Shown here in pieces: positions 52,507 to 62,117 of a stretch of 64,000 bases of DNA. The stretch spans positions 1 through 64,000 of the forward strand of contig NZ_JABEND010000005.1 in NCBI RefSeq assembly GCF_013002705.1. The letters are read 5' to 3'. The position numbers and the translations under genes are program-made. The stretch's first letter is position 1, and every line of letters starts with the position of its first letter. The DNA comes from Nakamurella aerolata. Lineage in GTDB: Bacteria; Actinomycetota; Actinomycetes; Mycobacteriales; Nakamurellaceae. Below the pieces are notes generated by a model. It made no database searches. It saw only the letters and a program-made list of their open reading frames with translations, and had not been told where the DNA came from.

Positions 52507-53825
52507 ACGGCCGCGCGTTCCGCCGCCGCGCGTTCTTCGGCTTCCTGGCCGCCGCAACGGTCGGCTGCGCCGCCAACCCCGCCGCGTCGACGACGTCGAC
52601 GTCGGCGTCGACGTCCGGCAGCTCCGGCACCGCCCGCCCGGACGGCACCACCCACTCGGCAAGCAGTGCCGGAACCGCCGGGGGTTCGGCCGCCGGCGGT
52701 TCAGCAGCGCTGGCCGCTTCCGCCGCCACCAGCCGGACGTTGACCGGGGTCGACAACGTCACCAGGGTTGCGCAGCTCACCGGGCCGGGCGGCATCAACA
52801 ACACCGCCAAGTACCGCATTGCCGGTACCGACCTCGGGTCGATGTTCGAGCACAACGGGAAGACCTGGTTCGTCTTCGGCGACACCTTCGGCCGGCGCGC
52901 GCCGGGCCAGACCGGCGGTGGCGGCGATGAGTGGCGCAGCAACGCACTGGCCTACTCCACCGACGCAGATCCCGCTGACGGCATCACTTTTGACGGCTTC
53001 GTCACCGACCAGAAGACCGGTTGGGCGCTGGAACCGATCCCCGGCGAGAAGATCGACAACCAAGAGATGACCAAGATCCCCACCTACGGTTTCTCCGCGG
53101 GCGGCGCGATGTACCTGGCGTACATGTCCGTCAAACACTGGGGTGAGCCCGGTGAGTGGGAGACCAACTACTCCGGCCTGGCCAAGTCCACCGACGACGG
53201 CAAGACCTGGACCCAGCTGGCGACGCCGAAGTGGTCGGGTACCAGCAACTTTGTTCAGGTCAGCGTCGTCGAGCGGGACGGCATGCTGTACTTTCTCGGC
53301 GTCACGCACGGGCGCTTCGGGCCGGTGCGGTTGATGCGGGTACCGACCGCCGAGGTGGAGAAACCCGCGTCGTACCAATACTTCTCGGGGACGGCAGCCG
53401 ACGGTTCGCCGCAATGGAGCGCCGACGAGAAGGCCGCGGCGGTGGTGCTGGACGACACCGTCGGCGAGCTGTCCGCGGCCTGGAACGCGTATCTCGACAG
53501 CTGGATCCTGACCTACTCCAACGGCAACGGCGACACCACCATCCGCCAGGCCCCGCAGTTGTGGGGGCCCTGGGGTCCGGCCCGCACCCTGATCGCCCAG
53601 TCGGCGCTGCCCGGCCTGTACTCCCCCTACCTGCTGCCCAAGTACACCGCTGACGGCGGCCGCACCGTCTACTTCACGCTGTCGGTGTGGGATCCGTACC
53701 AGGTGTTCTGGTACCGCGCCGACCTGACAGCGGCGACGGGCGACTCCCCAGCGTCCGCGGCCGAAAGCAGCCGACCGGCGGCCAGTGGCGGTGTCCCGTT
53801 ACCGGCCAGCACCTCCGACGGTTAG
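52503..53825 (+). CDS. DUF4185 secreted lipoprotein (GH183-like glycosidase candidate)
   Basis: A 440-aa exported protein. The signal has a twin-arginine-like RRRAFFGFLAAATVGC with a possible lipobox Cys at about residue 22, then a Ser/Thr/Gly linker of about 60 residues. The DUF4185 domain follows: TWFVFGDTFGRR is the conserved GDTF segment, and repeated Asp-box-like blades such as STDDGKTW follow. DUF4185 has been linked to endo-D-arabinanases (GH183), so a polysaccharide-cleaving role is plausible. The start is set by the GTGA overlap with the leader ORF. An ABC sugar importer follows after 90 bp. Confidence 0.72.
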   Translation: MNGRAFRRRAFFGFLAAATVGCAANPAASTTSTSASTSGSSGTARPDGTTHSASSAGTAGGSAAGGSAALAASAATSRTLTGVDNVTRVAQLTGPGGINNTAKYRIAGTDLGSMFEHNGKTWFVFGDTFGRRAPGQTGGGGDEWRSNALAYSTDADPADGITFDGFVTDQKTGWALEPIPGEKIDNQEMTKIPTYGFSAGGAMYLAYMSVKHWGEPGEWETNYSGLAKSTDDGKTWTQLATPKWSGTSNFVQVSVVERDGMLYFLGVTHGRFGPVRLMRVPTAEVEKPASYQYFSGTAADGSPQWSADEKAAAVVLDDTVGELSAAWNAYLDSWILTYSNGNGDTTIRQAPQLWGPWGPARTLIAQSALPGLYSPYLLPKYTADGGRTVYFTLSVWDPYQVFWYRADLTAATGDSPASAAESSRPAASGGVPLPASTSDG

Positions 53826-53914
53826 CGCCATAACACCGCTGCAGCAACACTTTCCCAGCCTTCCCCCACTCTCCACCCCCACCCCCGATGACTCATCACG
53901 CTCAAGGAGGAGTT

Positions 53915-55417
53915 ATGAGTTCGCACCGCACCCACACCACCCGATACCGCCGCCGGCTGACCGCGGCGACCGCCACCGTTGTTGCGGGCGCCGTGCTGGC
54001 CGCCTGCGGTGGCCCGTCGCCGGCCGGACCCGCAGGCGGCAACGACGCCGGCGGCGGTAATGCCGCGGCCACCGAGAACACCGGTGACGCAGCCGGTTCC
54101 GGCGCCGCCGGTGGTGGTGACGGCGCCGCGACCACCGCCAACACCACCTCGGGCGTCAGCGAGATGAAGGGCACCGCCGCTGCCGGGGCCACCACCATCT
54201 CGTTCTGGCAGACCAAGTTCGAGGATTATCAGCAGAAGTGGTTCGCCGACCAGATCGCCAAGTACAACTCCAGTCAGAACAAGGTGTTCGTCAAGTACAC
54301 CGTGGTGCCCGGCGACGTGTTCGAGACCAAGTTGAAGGCCGCCCAGCAGGCCGGCACCCAGCCGGATGTGGCGACCACCAACTACGGCTCCATCTCCGAC
54401 GGTGTCGCGCAGGGTAAGTTCGCCGAGCTGGACGGCAAGATCCCGGCGGAGGCATTCGCCGACATCAAGGACAACGTCAAGGATTTCGTCAAGGTCGGCG
54501 ACAAGAACTATGCGTATCCGATGTTGGTGGAGCCGTCGACGGTGCTGTACTACCGGGCGGACCTGGCGAAGGCGGCCGGCCTCGACCCGGAGAAGCCGCC
54601 GACCACCTGGGACGAGCTCATCGATTGGTCGGCGAAGCTGACCAAGGGCAAGGTCAAGGGCATGACGATCGCCTCGACCAAGGCCGATCTGTCGTGGTCG
54701 AGCTGGGGTCTGCAGTACAACGCCTGCGGGCGCCTGCCGATCTCGGACGATTGGTCGAAGGCGGAAGCCACCAGCGAGTGCTACACCAAGCTGCTGCAGC
54801 TCTACCAGACGCTGTTCCAGAAGAAGTACATGCCGCAGACCCCCAAGGTCGGCTACCCGGACGCCGCGCCGTACGTCAACGGCGAGGTGGCGATGATGGC
54901 AAACGGCTCCTGGGCCGTGGGACAGCTCAAGGACGCCAAGAAGCCGGAGCTGTTGAAGAACACCAGGGTGGCAGCGTTCCCGTCGGTGGACGGTGATCCG
55001 AAGAAGCCGACGGCAACGCTGGGCGGCTGGACCCTCACGGTGGATTCGAAGTCGAAGAATCAGGATGGGGCGGCCGATTTCATCAACTGGCTGCTGGCCT
55101 CCGACCCGCAGCGGATGGCCGAGTTCTTCAAGCTCAGCGGCTACTCCAAGTTCACCGTGCGCACCTCGGTGGACAAGGCGCTGGCCAGCACCCCTGAGGC
55201 CACCAACGACCCGTTCATGAAGATCATCAACGACCAGGTGGTGCAGTTCGGCAAGCAGGAGCCGGGCTACCCGCTGGACATCTCGAATGCCTTCGCCGAC
55301 GCCATCGAGTCGTCGATGAAGGGCAAGGCCGACATCAAGGCCAGCCTTGAGGCGGCCAACGCCAAGATCGAACGCACCATCCAGCAGCAACGGCTGGCCG
55401 GCAAGGGCAACGGCTGA
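53915..55417 (+). CDS. ABC transporter sugar-binding lipoprotein
   Basis: A 500-aa family 1 extracellular solute-binding protein. The signal peptide ends in the lipobox VLAAC, followed by a Gly/Ala/Asn linker to about residue 90. The periplasmic-binding fold has ISFWQTKFEDYQQKWFADQI, PSTVLYYRADLAKAAGLDPE and EVAMMANGSWAVGQL, which are typical of carbohydrate binders. The start at 53915 has AAGGAGG four to five bases upstream. The two permease genes follow; no ATPase is encoded nearby, so a shared MsiK-type ATPase is likely. Confidence 0.9.
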   Translation: MSSHRTHTTRYRRRLTAATATVVAGAVLAACGGPSPAGPAGGNDAGGGNAAATENTGDAAGSGAAGGGDGAATTANTTSGVSEMKGTAAAGATTISFWQTKFEDYQQKWFADQIAKYNSSQNKVFVKYTVVPGDVFETKLKAAQQAGTQPDVATTNYGSISDGVAQGKFAELDGKIPAEAFADIKDNVKDFVKVGDKNYAYPMLVEPSTVLYYRADLAKAAGLDPEKPPTTWDELIDWSAKLTKGKVKGMTIASTKADLSWSSWGLQYNACGRLPISDDWSKAEATSECYTKLLQLYQTLFQKKYMPQTPKVGYPDAAPYVNGEVAMMANGSWAVGQLKDAKKPELLKNTRVAAFPSVDGDPKKPTATLGGWTLTVDSKSKNQDGAADFINWLLASDPQRMAEFFKLSGYSKFTVRTSVDKALASTPEATNDPFMKIINDQVVQFGKQEPGYPLDISNAFADAIESSMKGKADIKASLEAANAKIERTIQQQRLAGKGNG

Positions 55418-55443
55418 GTGTCGCTGTTGACGGCTGATTGCTG

Positions 55444-56433
55444 ATGACTTCAACAACGCAGACGACGGCGCCGGCCGGGGCTGGCATCGCCCCGGCTCCG
55501 GCCGGCGCCGCGCGGCTGAGCAAACGCCAGCTGCGCAAAATGCATAGCACCCCGAAGCACCTGCGCTCGAACCTGACCGCCTTCCTGATGATCGCCCCGC
55601 TGCTGATTCTGCTGGCGATCTTTGTGATCTGGCCGCTGGTGTACGCCTTCTACCTCTCCGGGTACGAGACCTACTACAACCGGCCGGCCGAGTTCGTCGG
55701 CCTCGACTTCTACAAGTTCGTGCTCACCGATCCGCTGTTCTGGTCGGCGCTCTGGGTCGGCCTGAAGTACTCGCTGTTGGTGGTGCCGACCATCCTGGTG
55801 CTGTCGCTGCTGCTGGCCAGCTTCATCAAGACGCTGTCCGGGAAGATGGCGGCGATTCTCAAGACGACGGTGTACGTCCCGGCGGTGGTGTCGGTGGTGC
55901 TGACCGGCCTGGTGTTCGTCTTCATGTACCAGGACTCCGGGGTGGTGAACGCCTTTGTCGGGATGTTCGGCATCGAGCCGGTCGCCTGGTTGAACAACGA
56001 CTCGACGGTGCTGGCGGCGATCTCGGTGCCCGGCATCTGGCTCGGCTTCGGCATCTCCACCCTGATCATGCTGGCCGCGCTGCTCGACATCCCGGAAAGC
56101 TATTACGAGGCAGCGTCTTTGGAAGGCGCCAACTGGTTCCAGCGCACCTGGTACATCACCATCCCGATGCTGAAGAACGTCTTCCTCTACCTGCTGGTGA
56201 CCGGGTTCACCCTGGCGATGCAGGAGTACCTGATCCCGTTGATCATGACCAACGGCGGCCCGGTGAATGCCACCACCACCACCAACCTGTTCATTTTCAA
56301 CCAGTTCCGCGACACCTCGGCGTTCGCGTTCACCTACTCGATCACCGCCGCGCTGATCCTGTTCGTGGTGCTCGGCCTGCTGTCGCTGCTGATCTTCAAG
56401 GCCATCAAGTCGGACAAGGCGGTGGACGGATGA
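55444..56433 (+). CDS. ABC sugar transporter permease (MalF type)
   Basis: A 329-aa inner-membrane permease with six membrane segments after a 50-residue cytoplasmic N-terminus. The EAA loop that contacts the ATPase reads YYEAASLEGANWFQRTWYIT. The start is the ATG at 55444; the TTG at 55438 is in frame but less likely. It overlaps the next gene by 4 bp (ATGA). Confidence 0.91.
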   Translation: MTSTTQTTAPAGAGIAPAPAGAARLSKRQLRKMHSTPKHLRSNLTAFLMIAPLLILLAIFVIWPLVYAFYLSGYETYYNRPAEFVGLDFYKFVLTDPLFWSALWVGLKYSLLVVPTILVLSLLLASFIKTLSGKMAAILKTTVYVPAVVSVVLTGLVFVFMYQDSGVVNAFVGMFGIEPVAWLNNDSTVLAAISVPGIWLGFGISTLIMLAALLDIPESYYEAASLEGANWFQRTWYITIPMLKNVFLYLLVTGFTLAMQEYLIPLIMTNGGPVNATTTTNLFIFNQFRDTSAFAFTYSITAALILFVVLGLLSLLIFKAIKSDKAVDG

Positions 56434-57257
56434 CCGGCAAACTCCTTGCCGTCAAAGGCATCAAGTTTCTGTTCGGACTCGCCATCGTCATCACCTCGCT
56501 GTTCCCGCTGGCCTGGATGGCGGTGGCCGGCTTCAAGGGCAAGAGCGAGGTACTGCGGAGCCCTTTCCAGTTCTTCCCAGACATGTGGGACTGGACCAAC
56601 TACCGGCAGATCCTTGCCGACCCGGCGTTCGTCCGCACGCTGTGGGTGACCTTCGCCGGCGCGGTGGTCTTCACGTTGCTGAGCCTTTTCATCAACTCGA
56701 TGGCCGCTTACGCCTTCGCCCGGCTCGACTTCTTCTGGAAGCCGCTGTGGTGGGTGGTCGCGCTGATGCCGATGTTCGTGCCCGGCATGGCGATCCTGAT
56801 TACCTCGTTCGTCGTGGTCAGCAAGCTCGGGATGCTCAATACCATTGCGGTGCTGATCATTCCGGGGCTGGCCTCATCCGGGCAGATGTTCTTCCTGCGG
56901 CAGTTCTACCTGAACACCCCGATCGCGGTCGAAGAGGCGGCGCTGATCGACGGGGCGTCGCGCTGGCAGATCTTCACCAAGATCTTCCTGCCGCAGTCGA
57001 AGGCGCCGTTCGTGGTGATGGGCTTCGGCTCGTTCCTGGCCTACTGGAACGCCTACGTGTGGCCGCTGCTCACCGTCGGCGACAACCCCAATCTGCTGCA
57101 GATGCAGGTGTACCTGGCCGGTTTCCGCTCCGAACGCGGTGACGACTGGGGCCTGCTGATGGCAGGCGGCACCATTGCCGCGCTGCCGACCATCGTCCTT
57201 GTGCTGATCTTCCAGCGCTACATCACCACCGGTGTCCGCATCGCCGGCATGAAGTAG
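56430..57257 (+). CDS. ABC sugar transporter permease (MalG type)
   Basis: A 275-aa permease with six membrane segments and an EAA loop VEEAALIDGASRWQIFTKIF. It pairs with the preceding permease and the binding protein to import a sugar or oligosaccharide. It is translationally coupled to the MalF-type gene. The GH43 gene downstream suggests that arabinose- or xylose-containing glycans are the source. Confidence 0.91.
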   Translation: MTGKLLAVKGIKFLFGLAIVITSLFPLAWMAVAGFKGKSEVLRSPFQFFPDMWDWTNYRQILADPAFVRTLWVTFAGAVVFTLLSLFINSMAAYAFARLDFFWKPLWWVVALMPMFVPGMAILITSFVVVSKLGMLNTIAVLIIPGLASSGQMFFLRQFYLNTPIAVEEAALIDGASRWQIFTKIFLPQSKAPFVVMGFGSFLAYWNAYVWPLLTVGDNPNLLQMQVYLAGFRSERGDDWGLLMAGGTIAALPTIVLVLIFQRYITTGVRIAGMK

Positions 57258-57316
57258 GCCATGGCGTAGGCACCCCGCCCGGTCACCCGACTTCGACATC
57301 TTGCCGTCGCCTGCTC

Positions 57317-57332
57317 TTTACAACGTTGCAAA
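57317..57332. promoter_or_regulatory. LacI-family operator-like palindrome
   Basis: TTTACAACGTTGCAAA is palindromic at all but one pair, centred on CAACGTTG, matching the CG-centred operators of LacI-family sugar regulators. It is about 100 bp upstream of the GH43 start. No lacI-type gene is in the window. Confidence 0.6.
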
Positions 57333-57434
57333 TTGCCGGTTGACTCGTAGCTCGGCGACCAACGGTGGGCCTGCCCGAGGTGCATCGCTGGGTGCCGAAA
57401 GCTATCCAGATCTCGACACCGGAGTTGAGGAACC

Positions 57435-59282
57435 ATGCACCGACACCTACGCCTGCCCCACCGACCCAGCCGTCTGATCGGGGTGTTGGCCCTGGTCATA
57501 GCCCTGACGGCGGGACTGGTCAGCGGCCCGGCGGCCGGCGCTTCGGGCGCATCGGAGGCCTCCGACGCCGGCGCGGCCGGGCGGCAGCTGCCGCCCGAGT
57601 ACCGCAATCCGCTGAGGTTGACGCTCCCCGACGGGCTCACCGCGGCAAGCTGCGCCGACCCCGACGTCACTCGCGGTGAGGGCGGCGAGTGGTACCTGTA
57701 TTGCACGTCCGATCGGGGCACCGACGAGCCCGGTGGGTTCGAGCCGGGGCTACTGCCGATCTACCGCTCCACCGATCTGGTCAACTGGACCTACGTCCGG
57801 GCCGCTGTCGAGAATCGCCCGTCCTATGCGGTGGCGGACGCCGGGCTGTGGGCGCCCGACATCGTCAAGGTCGGCCGCGAGTACCGCCTGTACTACGCGG
57901 TGTCCGACACCACGCTGCCCGGCGCGGGCGCCGCTGTCGGGGTCGCCGTCGGCAGTTCCCCCGCCGGCCCGTTCACGGTGTCGGACAGGCCGGTCGTCGA
58001 GCCGCAGCCGAACCCGGACAATCCACGGTTCCGGCGCAGCACCATCGACCCGGAAGTGATCGTCTCGAATGGCCAGGCCTACATGTTCTACGGCGGCTTC
58101 GGCGGCGGGATCTCCGCCCGACGGCTCTCCGCCGACGGGCTCAGCACCGACGCAGCCAGCGAGCGGCCGATCGCCATCGGCGACCGGTACGAAGGCTCCT
58201 ACCTGGTCAAGCGGGGCGGCTGGTGGTACCTGATGATGTCGTCGACCAACTGCTGCAACGGTCCGCTCACCGGCTACACCGTGTTCGCCGCCCGCTCCAA
58301 GTCACTGCTCGGGCCGTACCGCGATCGGACCGGCGCATCGGTGCTGGACAGCCGGGTCGGCGGCACCCCGGTCGTCACCCAGAACGGCAACTCCTGGGTC
58401 GGCGTCGGGCACAACTCCATGGTGACCGACCTTGCCGGGCAGGACTGGATGGTCTATCACGGCATCAAGGAGGCCGATCCCTACTACCGCGGCGCTGTCG
58501 GGTACACCAAGCGCCCCGCATTGATCGATCCGGTCGACTGGGTCGGTGGCTGGCCCACCGTTCGGCGCGGCGCCGGCTCCTCGGATCGGGCCCAGCCTGG
58601 CCCGGTCACCCGCCCCGATCAACGCCAGGGTTACCGACCGCAGCCGGTGCGCGACCCGCGGCTGGGTCGCACGATCGCGGCCGACCGCTTCACCGATCCA
58701 CACCTCGACGGTTGGACCTGGGTGCGCCGGCCCGACTCGTCGACCTACCGAGCCGGGAACGGGTCGCTGCGCTGGCAAACGCAGGCCGGCGATATTCAAC
58801 CGCCGTCCGCCAGCCCGCTGGCATCGATCCTCACCCGCCCGGCACCGGCCGGCGACTATGCCGTGACGGCGACCGTCTCGGTGGACGTGCCGGCCGACCG
58901 CAGCGTTCACAACTTCGTGCAGGGCGGCCTGGTCATCTACAACGACGACACCAGCTACCTGAAGCTGGTGGCGGTGTCGATCGGGGTCACCAGGCAGACC
59001 GAGTTCGGCAAGCGGGTCGCGCCGCAGCCGGGATACCCGGCCTACGGCAACGCCGTCGTCGGTGTGCAGGGCGCCAGCCAGACACACCTGCGGATCGTTG
59101 CCAAGGCTTGCGGACCGGTGAGCTGCTACACCGCCTACACCAGTCCCGACGGGCATCGCTGGGTTCGCGGCGCGACCTGGCGGCAGGCGGCCACCGATCA
59201 CACCAGGATCGGGCTGATCTCGATGGGCGGCACCGGATTCACCACCACCTTCAGCGACGTGCGGGTGAACGCGCTGCGCTAA
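57435..59282 (+). CDS. Secreted GH43-family glycoside hydrolase
   Basis: A 615-aa protein. The signal peptide (LIGVLALVIALTAGLVSG) is followed by a five-bladed propeller with GH43-type acidic residues: D75 in SCADPDVTR (base), D205 in STIDPEVIV (pKa modulator) and E253 in RYEGSYLVK (acid). APD (D142) is also conserved. GH43 enzymes are mostly alpha-L-arabinofuranosidases, arabinanases or xylosidases. Residues 410-615 form a separate beta-sandwich with GGLVIYNDDTSYLKLV, resembling the concanavalin-like domain of DUF1349 proteins. GAGG lies upstream of the ATG. Likely regulated by the palindrome at 57317. Confidence 0.85.
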   Translation: MHRHLRLPHRPSRLIGVLALVIALTAGLVSGPAAGASGASEASDAGAAGRQLPPEYRNPLRLTLPDGLTAASCADPDVTRGEGGEWYLYCTSDRGTDEPGGFEPGLLPIYRSTDLVNWTYVRAAVENRPSYAVADAGLWAPDIVKVGREYRLYYAVSDTTLPGAGAAVGVAVGSSPAGPFTVSDRPVVEPQPNPDNPRFRRSTIDPEVIVSNGQAYMFYGGFGGGISARRLSADGLSTDAASERPIAIGDRYEGSYLVKRGGWWYLMMSSTNCCNGPLTGYTVFAARSKSLLGPYRDRTGASVLDSRVGGTPVVTQNGNSWVGVGHNSMVTDLAGQDWMVYHGIKEADPYYRGAVGYTKRPALIDPVDWVGGWPTVRRGAGSSDRAQPGPVTRPDQRQGYRPQPVRDPRLGRTIAADRFTDPHLDGWTWVRRPDSSTYRAGNGSLRWQTQAGDIQPPSASPLASILTRPAPAGDYAVTATVSVDVPADRSVHNFVQGGLVIYNDDTSYLKLVAVSIGVTRQTEFGKRVAPQPGYPAYGNAVVGVQGASQTHLRIVAKACGPVSCYTAYTSPDGHRWVRGATWRQAATDHTRIGLISMGGTGFTTTFSDVRVNALR

Positions 59283-59323
59283 CAGCGTCCCGGCGCGACG
59301 CCGCGCTAACAGCGTCCCGGCGC
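59276..59323 (+). repeat. 27-bp tandem duplication spanning the GH43 stop codon
   Basis: GCGCTAACAGCGTCCCGGCG occurs at 59276-59295 and 59303-59322, a 27-bp period. The first copy contains the TAA stop of the GH43 gene. The second lies in the spacer before the convergent GNAT gene. Confidence 0.85.
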
Positions 59324-59334
59324 CGACCAGCCGG

Positions 59335-59814
59335 TCAGCCGACCGGCCGGGTGAAGAACACGCTGTTCGGGTCTGGCCGGTAGTCGCCGAACGGTGCGCA
59401 CTCAACGAACCCGGCGCGCCGGTACAGCCGCCGCGCGGCGCCGAAGTAGTCCTGGGCACCGGTCTCCAGGCTCACCCGCGTCATACCGGCCGCTGCGGCC
59501 TGCGCCAGCAGCCGGGTCAGCACGGCGGCGGCGACGCCCTGTCCGCGGGCGGCGGCCGTGGTGCGCATCGATTTCAGCTCGCCATGATCGGCCGAAAGAC
59601 GTTTCAGCGCACCAATTCCCAGCAACACGCCGGCCCGGCGCGCGGACAGGAACACCATGCCGTCGCCGACCAGAGCTTCCGGCTGCAGCGCGTGCACGCT
59701 GCACGCCGGCGAGGTGGCATGCATGTCGGCCAGGTGCTCGGTCAGCAGACCCAGCACGTCGGCGCGGAGCGGGTCGTCGAGATCGATCCGAAGCTCAGCG
59801 GACGGAGCCGTCAT
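59335..59814 (-). CDS. GNAT-family N-acetyltransferase
   Basis: A 159-aa single-domain acetyltransferase. [21 protein letters not shown] has the acetyl-CoA binding R-x-x-G-x-G/A loop, [20 protein letters not shown] and [20 protein letters not shown] are typical of the PhnO-like subgroup that ends in an F-x-R-P type tail. The ATG overlaps the miaB stop (ATGA), so it is co-translated with miaB. The substrate is unknown. Confidence 0.87.
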   Translation of the reverse strand: MTAPSAELRIDLDDPLRADVLGLLTEHLADMHATSPACSVHALQPEALVGDGMVFLSARRAGVLLGIGALKRLSADHGELKSMRTTAAARGQGVAAAVLTRLLAQAAAAGMTRVSLETGAQDYFGAARRLYRRAGFVECAPFGDYRPDPNSVFFTRPVG

Positions 59815-61340
59815 CGGCAGGACGCCGCGGGGGCGACGGCAGCGGACCGGCCGATACCGGGCATGCCGAGCCCGACCCCTGGCGTCTTGGGCCGCTCCCC
59901 TGCTTCGGTCTTGTCGCCCGCCCGGGTGCGGCGGTGCCCGGTGAGTTCGCCGTCGGCGATCAGGTGGTGCGGGGCGGCGCCGGTGACGAAGGTGGTGACC
60001 ACGTCGCCGGGGCGGATGGCGGTCTGCACCGCTGGGCCGGTCGGGGCGAAGTGCACCAGCCGACCGTCGCGGGCGCGGCCGCTCATCCGCTCGGTGGCGG
60101 CGTCCTTGCGGCCCTCCCCCGCGGCCACCAACAGCTCGACCTCACTGCCGATCAGTGCCCGGTTGCCGGCCCACGCCGACTCCTCGACCACCTCGATCAG
60201 CCGGCCGTAGCGCTCGCGCACCACCTCCGGCGGCACCTGGTCGGGCAGCGACGCGGCGGGCGTGCCCGGCCGCGGCGAGTACTGGAAGGTGAACGCGGCG
60301 GAGAACTGCGAACGCCTTACCGCGTCAAGGGTTTGCTCAAAATCCTCATCGGTTTCGCCGGGGAACCCGACGATGATGTCGGTGGTGATCGCCGCGTCCG
60401 GCATGGCGGCGCGCACCTCGTCGAGGATGCCGTAGTACTTCGTCATCCGATACGACCGGCGCATGGCTTTCAGCACCCGGTCGGAGCCGGACTGCAGCGG
60501 CATGTGCAGCTGGTGGCAGACGTTCGGTGTCTGGGCCATCGCGGCGATCACATCGCTGGTGAAGTCTTTCGGGTGCGGCGAGGTGAACCGGACCCGCTCC
60601 AGCGAGTCGATGTCGCCGCAGGCCCGGAGCAGCTTGCCGAAGGCCTGCCGGTCGCCGAACTCCACACCGTAGGAGTTCACGTTCTGCCCGAGCAGCGTCA
60701 CCTCGAGAACGCCGTCGTCGGCGAGCATCTGCACCTCGGCCAGCACGTCGCCGGGACGCCGGTCGGCCTCCTTGCCGCGCAACGACGGCACGATGCAGAA
60801 CGTGCAGGTGTTGTTGCAGCCCACCGAGATCGACACCCACCCCGAGTAGGCGTTGTCGCGCCGGGCCGGCAGCGTCGACGGGAAAATCTCGAGCGACTCG
60901 AGGATTTCCACCTCGGCGCTGCGGTTGTGCCTGGCCCGCTCCAGCAGCGTCGGCAGCGAACCGACGTTGTGGGTGCCGAACACCACGTCAACCCACGGCG
61001 CCCGGCGCACGATGTCGCCCCTGTCCTTCTGGGCGAGGCAGCCACCGACGGCGATCTGCATGTCGGGGTTGGCCTGCTTGGCCGGCGCCAGGTGCCCGAG
61101 GTTGCCGTACAGCTTGTTGTCGGCGTTCTCCCGGACCGCGCAGGTGTTGAACACCACCACGTCGGCGTCCGCGCCCGGGTCGGCGGCCTGGTAGCCGGCG
61201 TCCTCCAGCAGACCGGCCAGCCGCTCGGAATCGTGCACGTTCATCTGGCAGCCGTAGGTGCGCACCTGGAAGGTGCGTCGGCGTCCGCTGCCGGTCGGTG
61301 GCACCGGCGCTGGGGCTACGGGGGTTACCGCTGAAGTCAC
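59811..61340 (-). CDS. miaB: tRNA-2-methylthio-N6-dimethylallyladenosine synthase
   Basis: A 509-aa radical-SAM methylthiotransferase that acts on the tRNA product of MiaA. The N-terminal [4Fe-4S] cysteines are in [25 protein letters not shown] and [12 protein letters not shown]. The radical-SAM CxxxCxxC is [24 protein letters not shown] domain with [11 protein letters not shown] follows. I start at the GTG at 61340, because TAACCT (61353-61348) is seven bases upstream (leaderless); a GTG at 61358 is the alternative. The tail after the TRAM domain is a short disordered extension. Confidence 0.94.
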   Translation of the reverse strand: MTSAVTPVAPAPVPPTGSGRRRTFQVRTYGCQMNVHDSERLAGLLEDAGYQAADPGADADVVVFNTCAVRENADNKLYGNLGHLAPAKQANPDMQIAVGGCLAQKDRGDIVRRAPWVDVVFGTHNVGSLPTLLERARHNRSAEVEILESLEIFPSTLPARRDNAYSGWVSISVGCNNTCTFCIVPSLRGKEADRRPGDVLAEVQMLADDGVLEVTLLGQNVNSYGVEFGDRQAFGKLLRACGDIDSLERVRFTSPHPKDFTSDVIAAMAQTPNVCHQLHMPLQSGSDRVLKAMRRSYRMTKYYGILDEVRAAMPDAAITTDIIVGFPGETDEDFEQTLDAVRRSQFSAAFTFQYSPRPGTPAASLPDQVPPEVVRERYGRLIEVVEESAWAGNRALIGSEVELLVAAGEGRKDAATERMSGRARDGRLVHFAPTGPAVQTAIRPGDVVTTFVTGAAPHHLIADGELTGHRRTRAGDKTEAGERPKTPGVGLGMPGIGRSAAVAPAASCR

Positions 61341-61412
61341 GCCCTTGAGGTTACTCACCGCCCGGGCATGTCGCGGCCACCGAACACCGCGTCAACGGCG
61401 AGGACGTGACCG

Positions 61413-62117
61413 TCATTGCCCCTTCAGCGCAGCGTCGCGGATCGCCGCCGCAACCGTCGGCAACGGGACAACCTGGAGACTCCCAGCGCCGTTGTCGGAT
61501 GCTGTCCAATTGGCCAACGCTCCGCCGGCGGTGCCCGCTGCCAGTACCTTGCGGTCTCCCGCTGCTCTTGCGGTGAGACCCTTGGCGCTGATGCACGCCA
61601 TGCCGAAAGTGGCGGTGTCGCGTTCAGCGGGAACACCGTAAATGACTGTCGTGTATCCGGGGAGGTAGGTGGTTGTGACAATAAAGATTCCCCGCCCATC
61701 CGCTGCGGTGAAAACGTTCGGCTGCGTTCCCACCGACGTGCCACCGGCCGTCCCGCCCTCGATCCACACCGATCGGGGCTGAGCGCTCGACATTTTGCCC
61801 GCAATGACGGTTTGCGGTTTCAGTTCGAACTCGCTCGCCACTGTTCGCGTGCCGTCAGCAAGCGTGATTTCCTCGGACTTGTTCCGTGGCGAGAGTGTGC
61901 CAAGAACGGCGATTGCCCCCGGCTCCGCCGTGAACTGGCTCGACATCTGGGATTGAAACGTCTGGCTGCTGCATGAGGCGCTGCCGACTCTCGTCGTCGT
62001 CGCAGCCGAGTTCGAGTTCCCGGCGCCGCAGCCGGAGATCATGACGGCCAGCGCCAGCCCAACACCGGCGGCGTAATCCCGAGGCCCGACAGTCCGCCGA
62101 TGGCACAACCTTTGCAC
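61413..62117 (-). CDS. Hypothetical lipoprotein
   Basis: A 234-aa protein that I do not recognise. The signal peptide has an Arg-rich start (CHRRTVGPR), a hydrophobic core and a lipobox VMISGC, then a Ser/Thr/Asn linker. The mature part is mostly beta-strand with no cysteine-rich or catalytic pattern that I can name. The GTG at 62117 has GAGGGAG five bases upstream; a GTG at 62147 is in frame but unsupported. It is read on the same strand as miaB, which lies downstream. Confidence 0.7.
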   Translation of the reverse strand: MQRLCHRRTVGPRDYAAGVGLALAVMISGCGAGNSNSAATTTRVGSASCSSQTFQSQMSSQFTAEPGAIAVLGTLSPRNKSEEITLADGTRTVASEFELKPQTVIAGKMSSAQPRSVWIEGGTAGGTSVGTQPNVFTAADGRGIFIVTTTYLPGYTTVIYGVPAERDTATFGMACISAKGLTARAAGDRKVLAAGTAGGALANWTASDNGAGSLQVVPLPTVAAAIRDAALKGQ

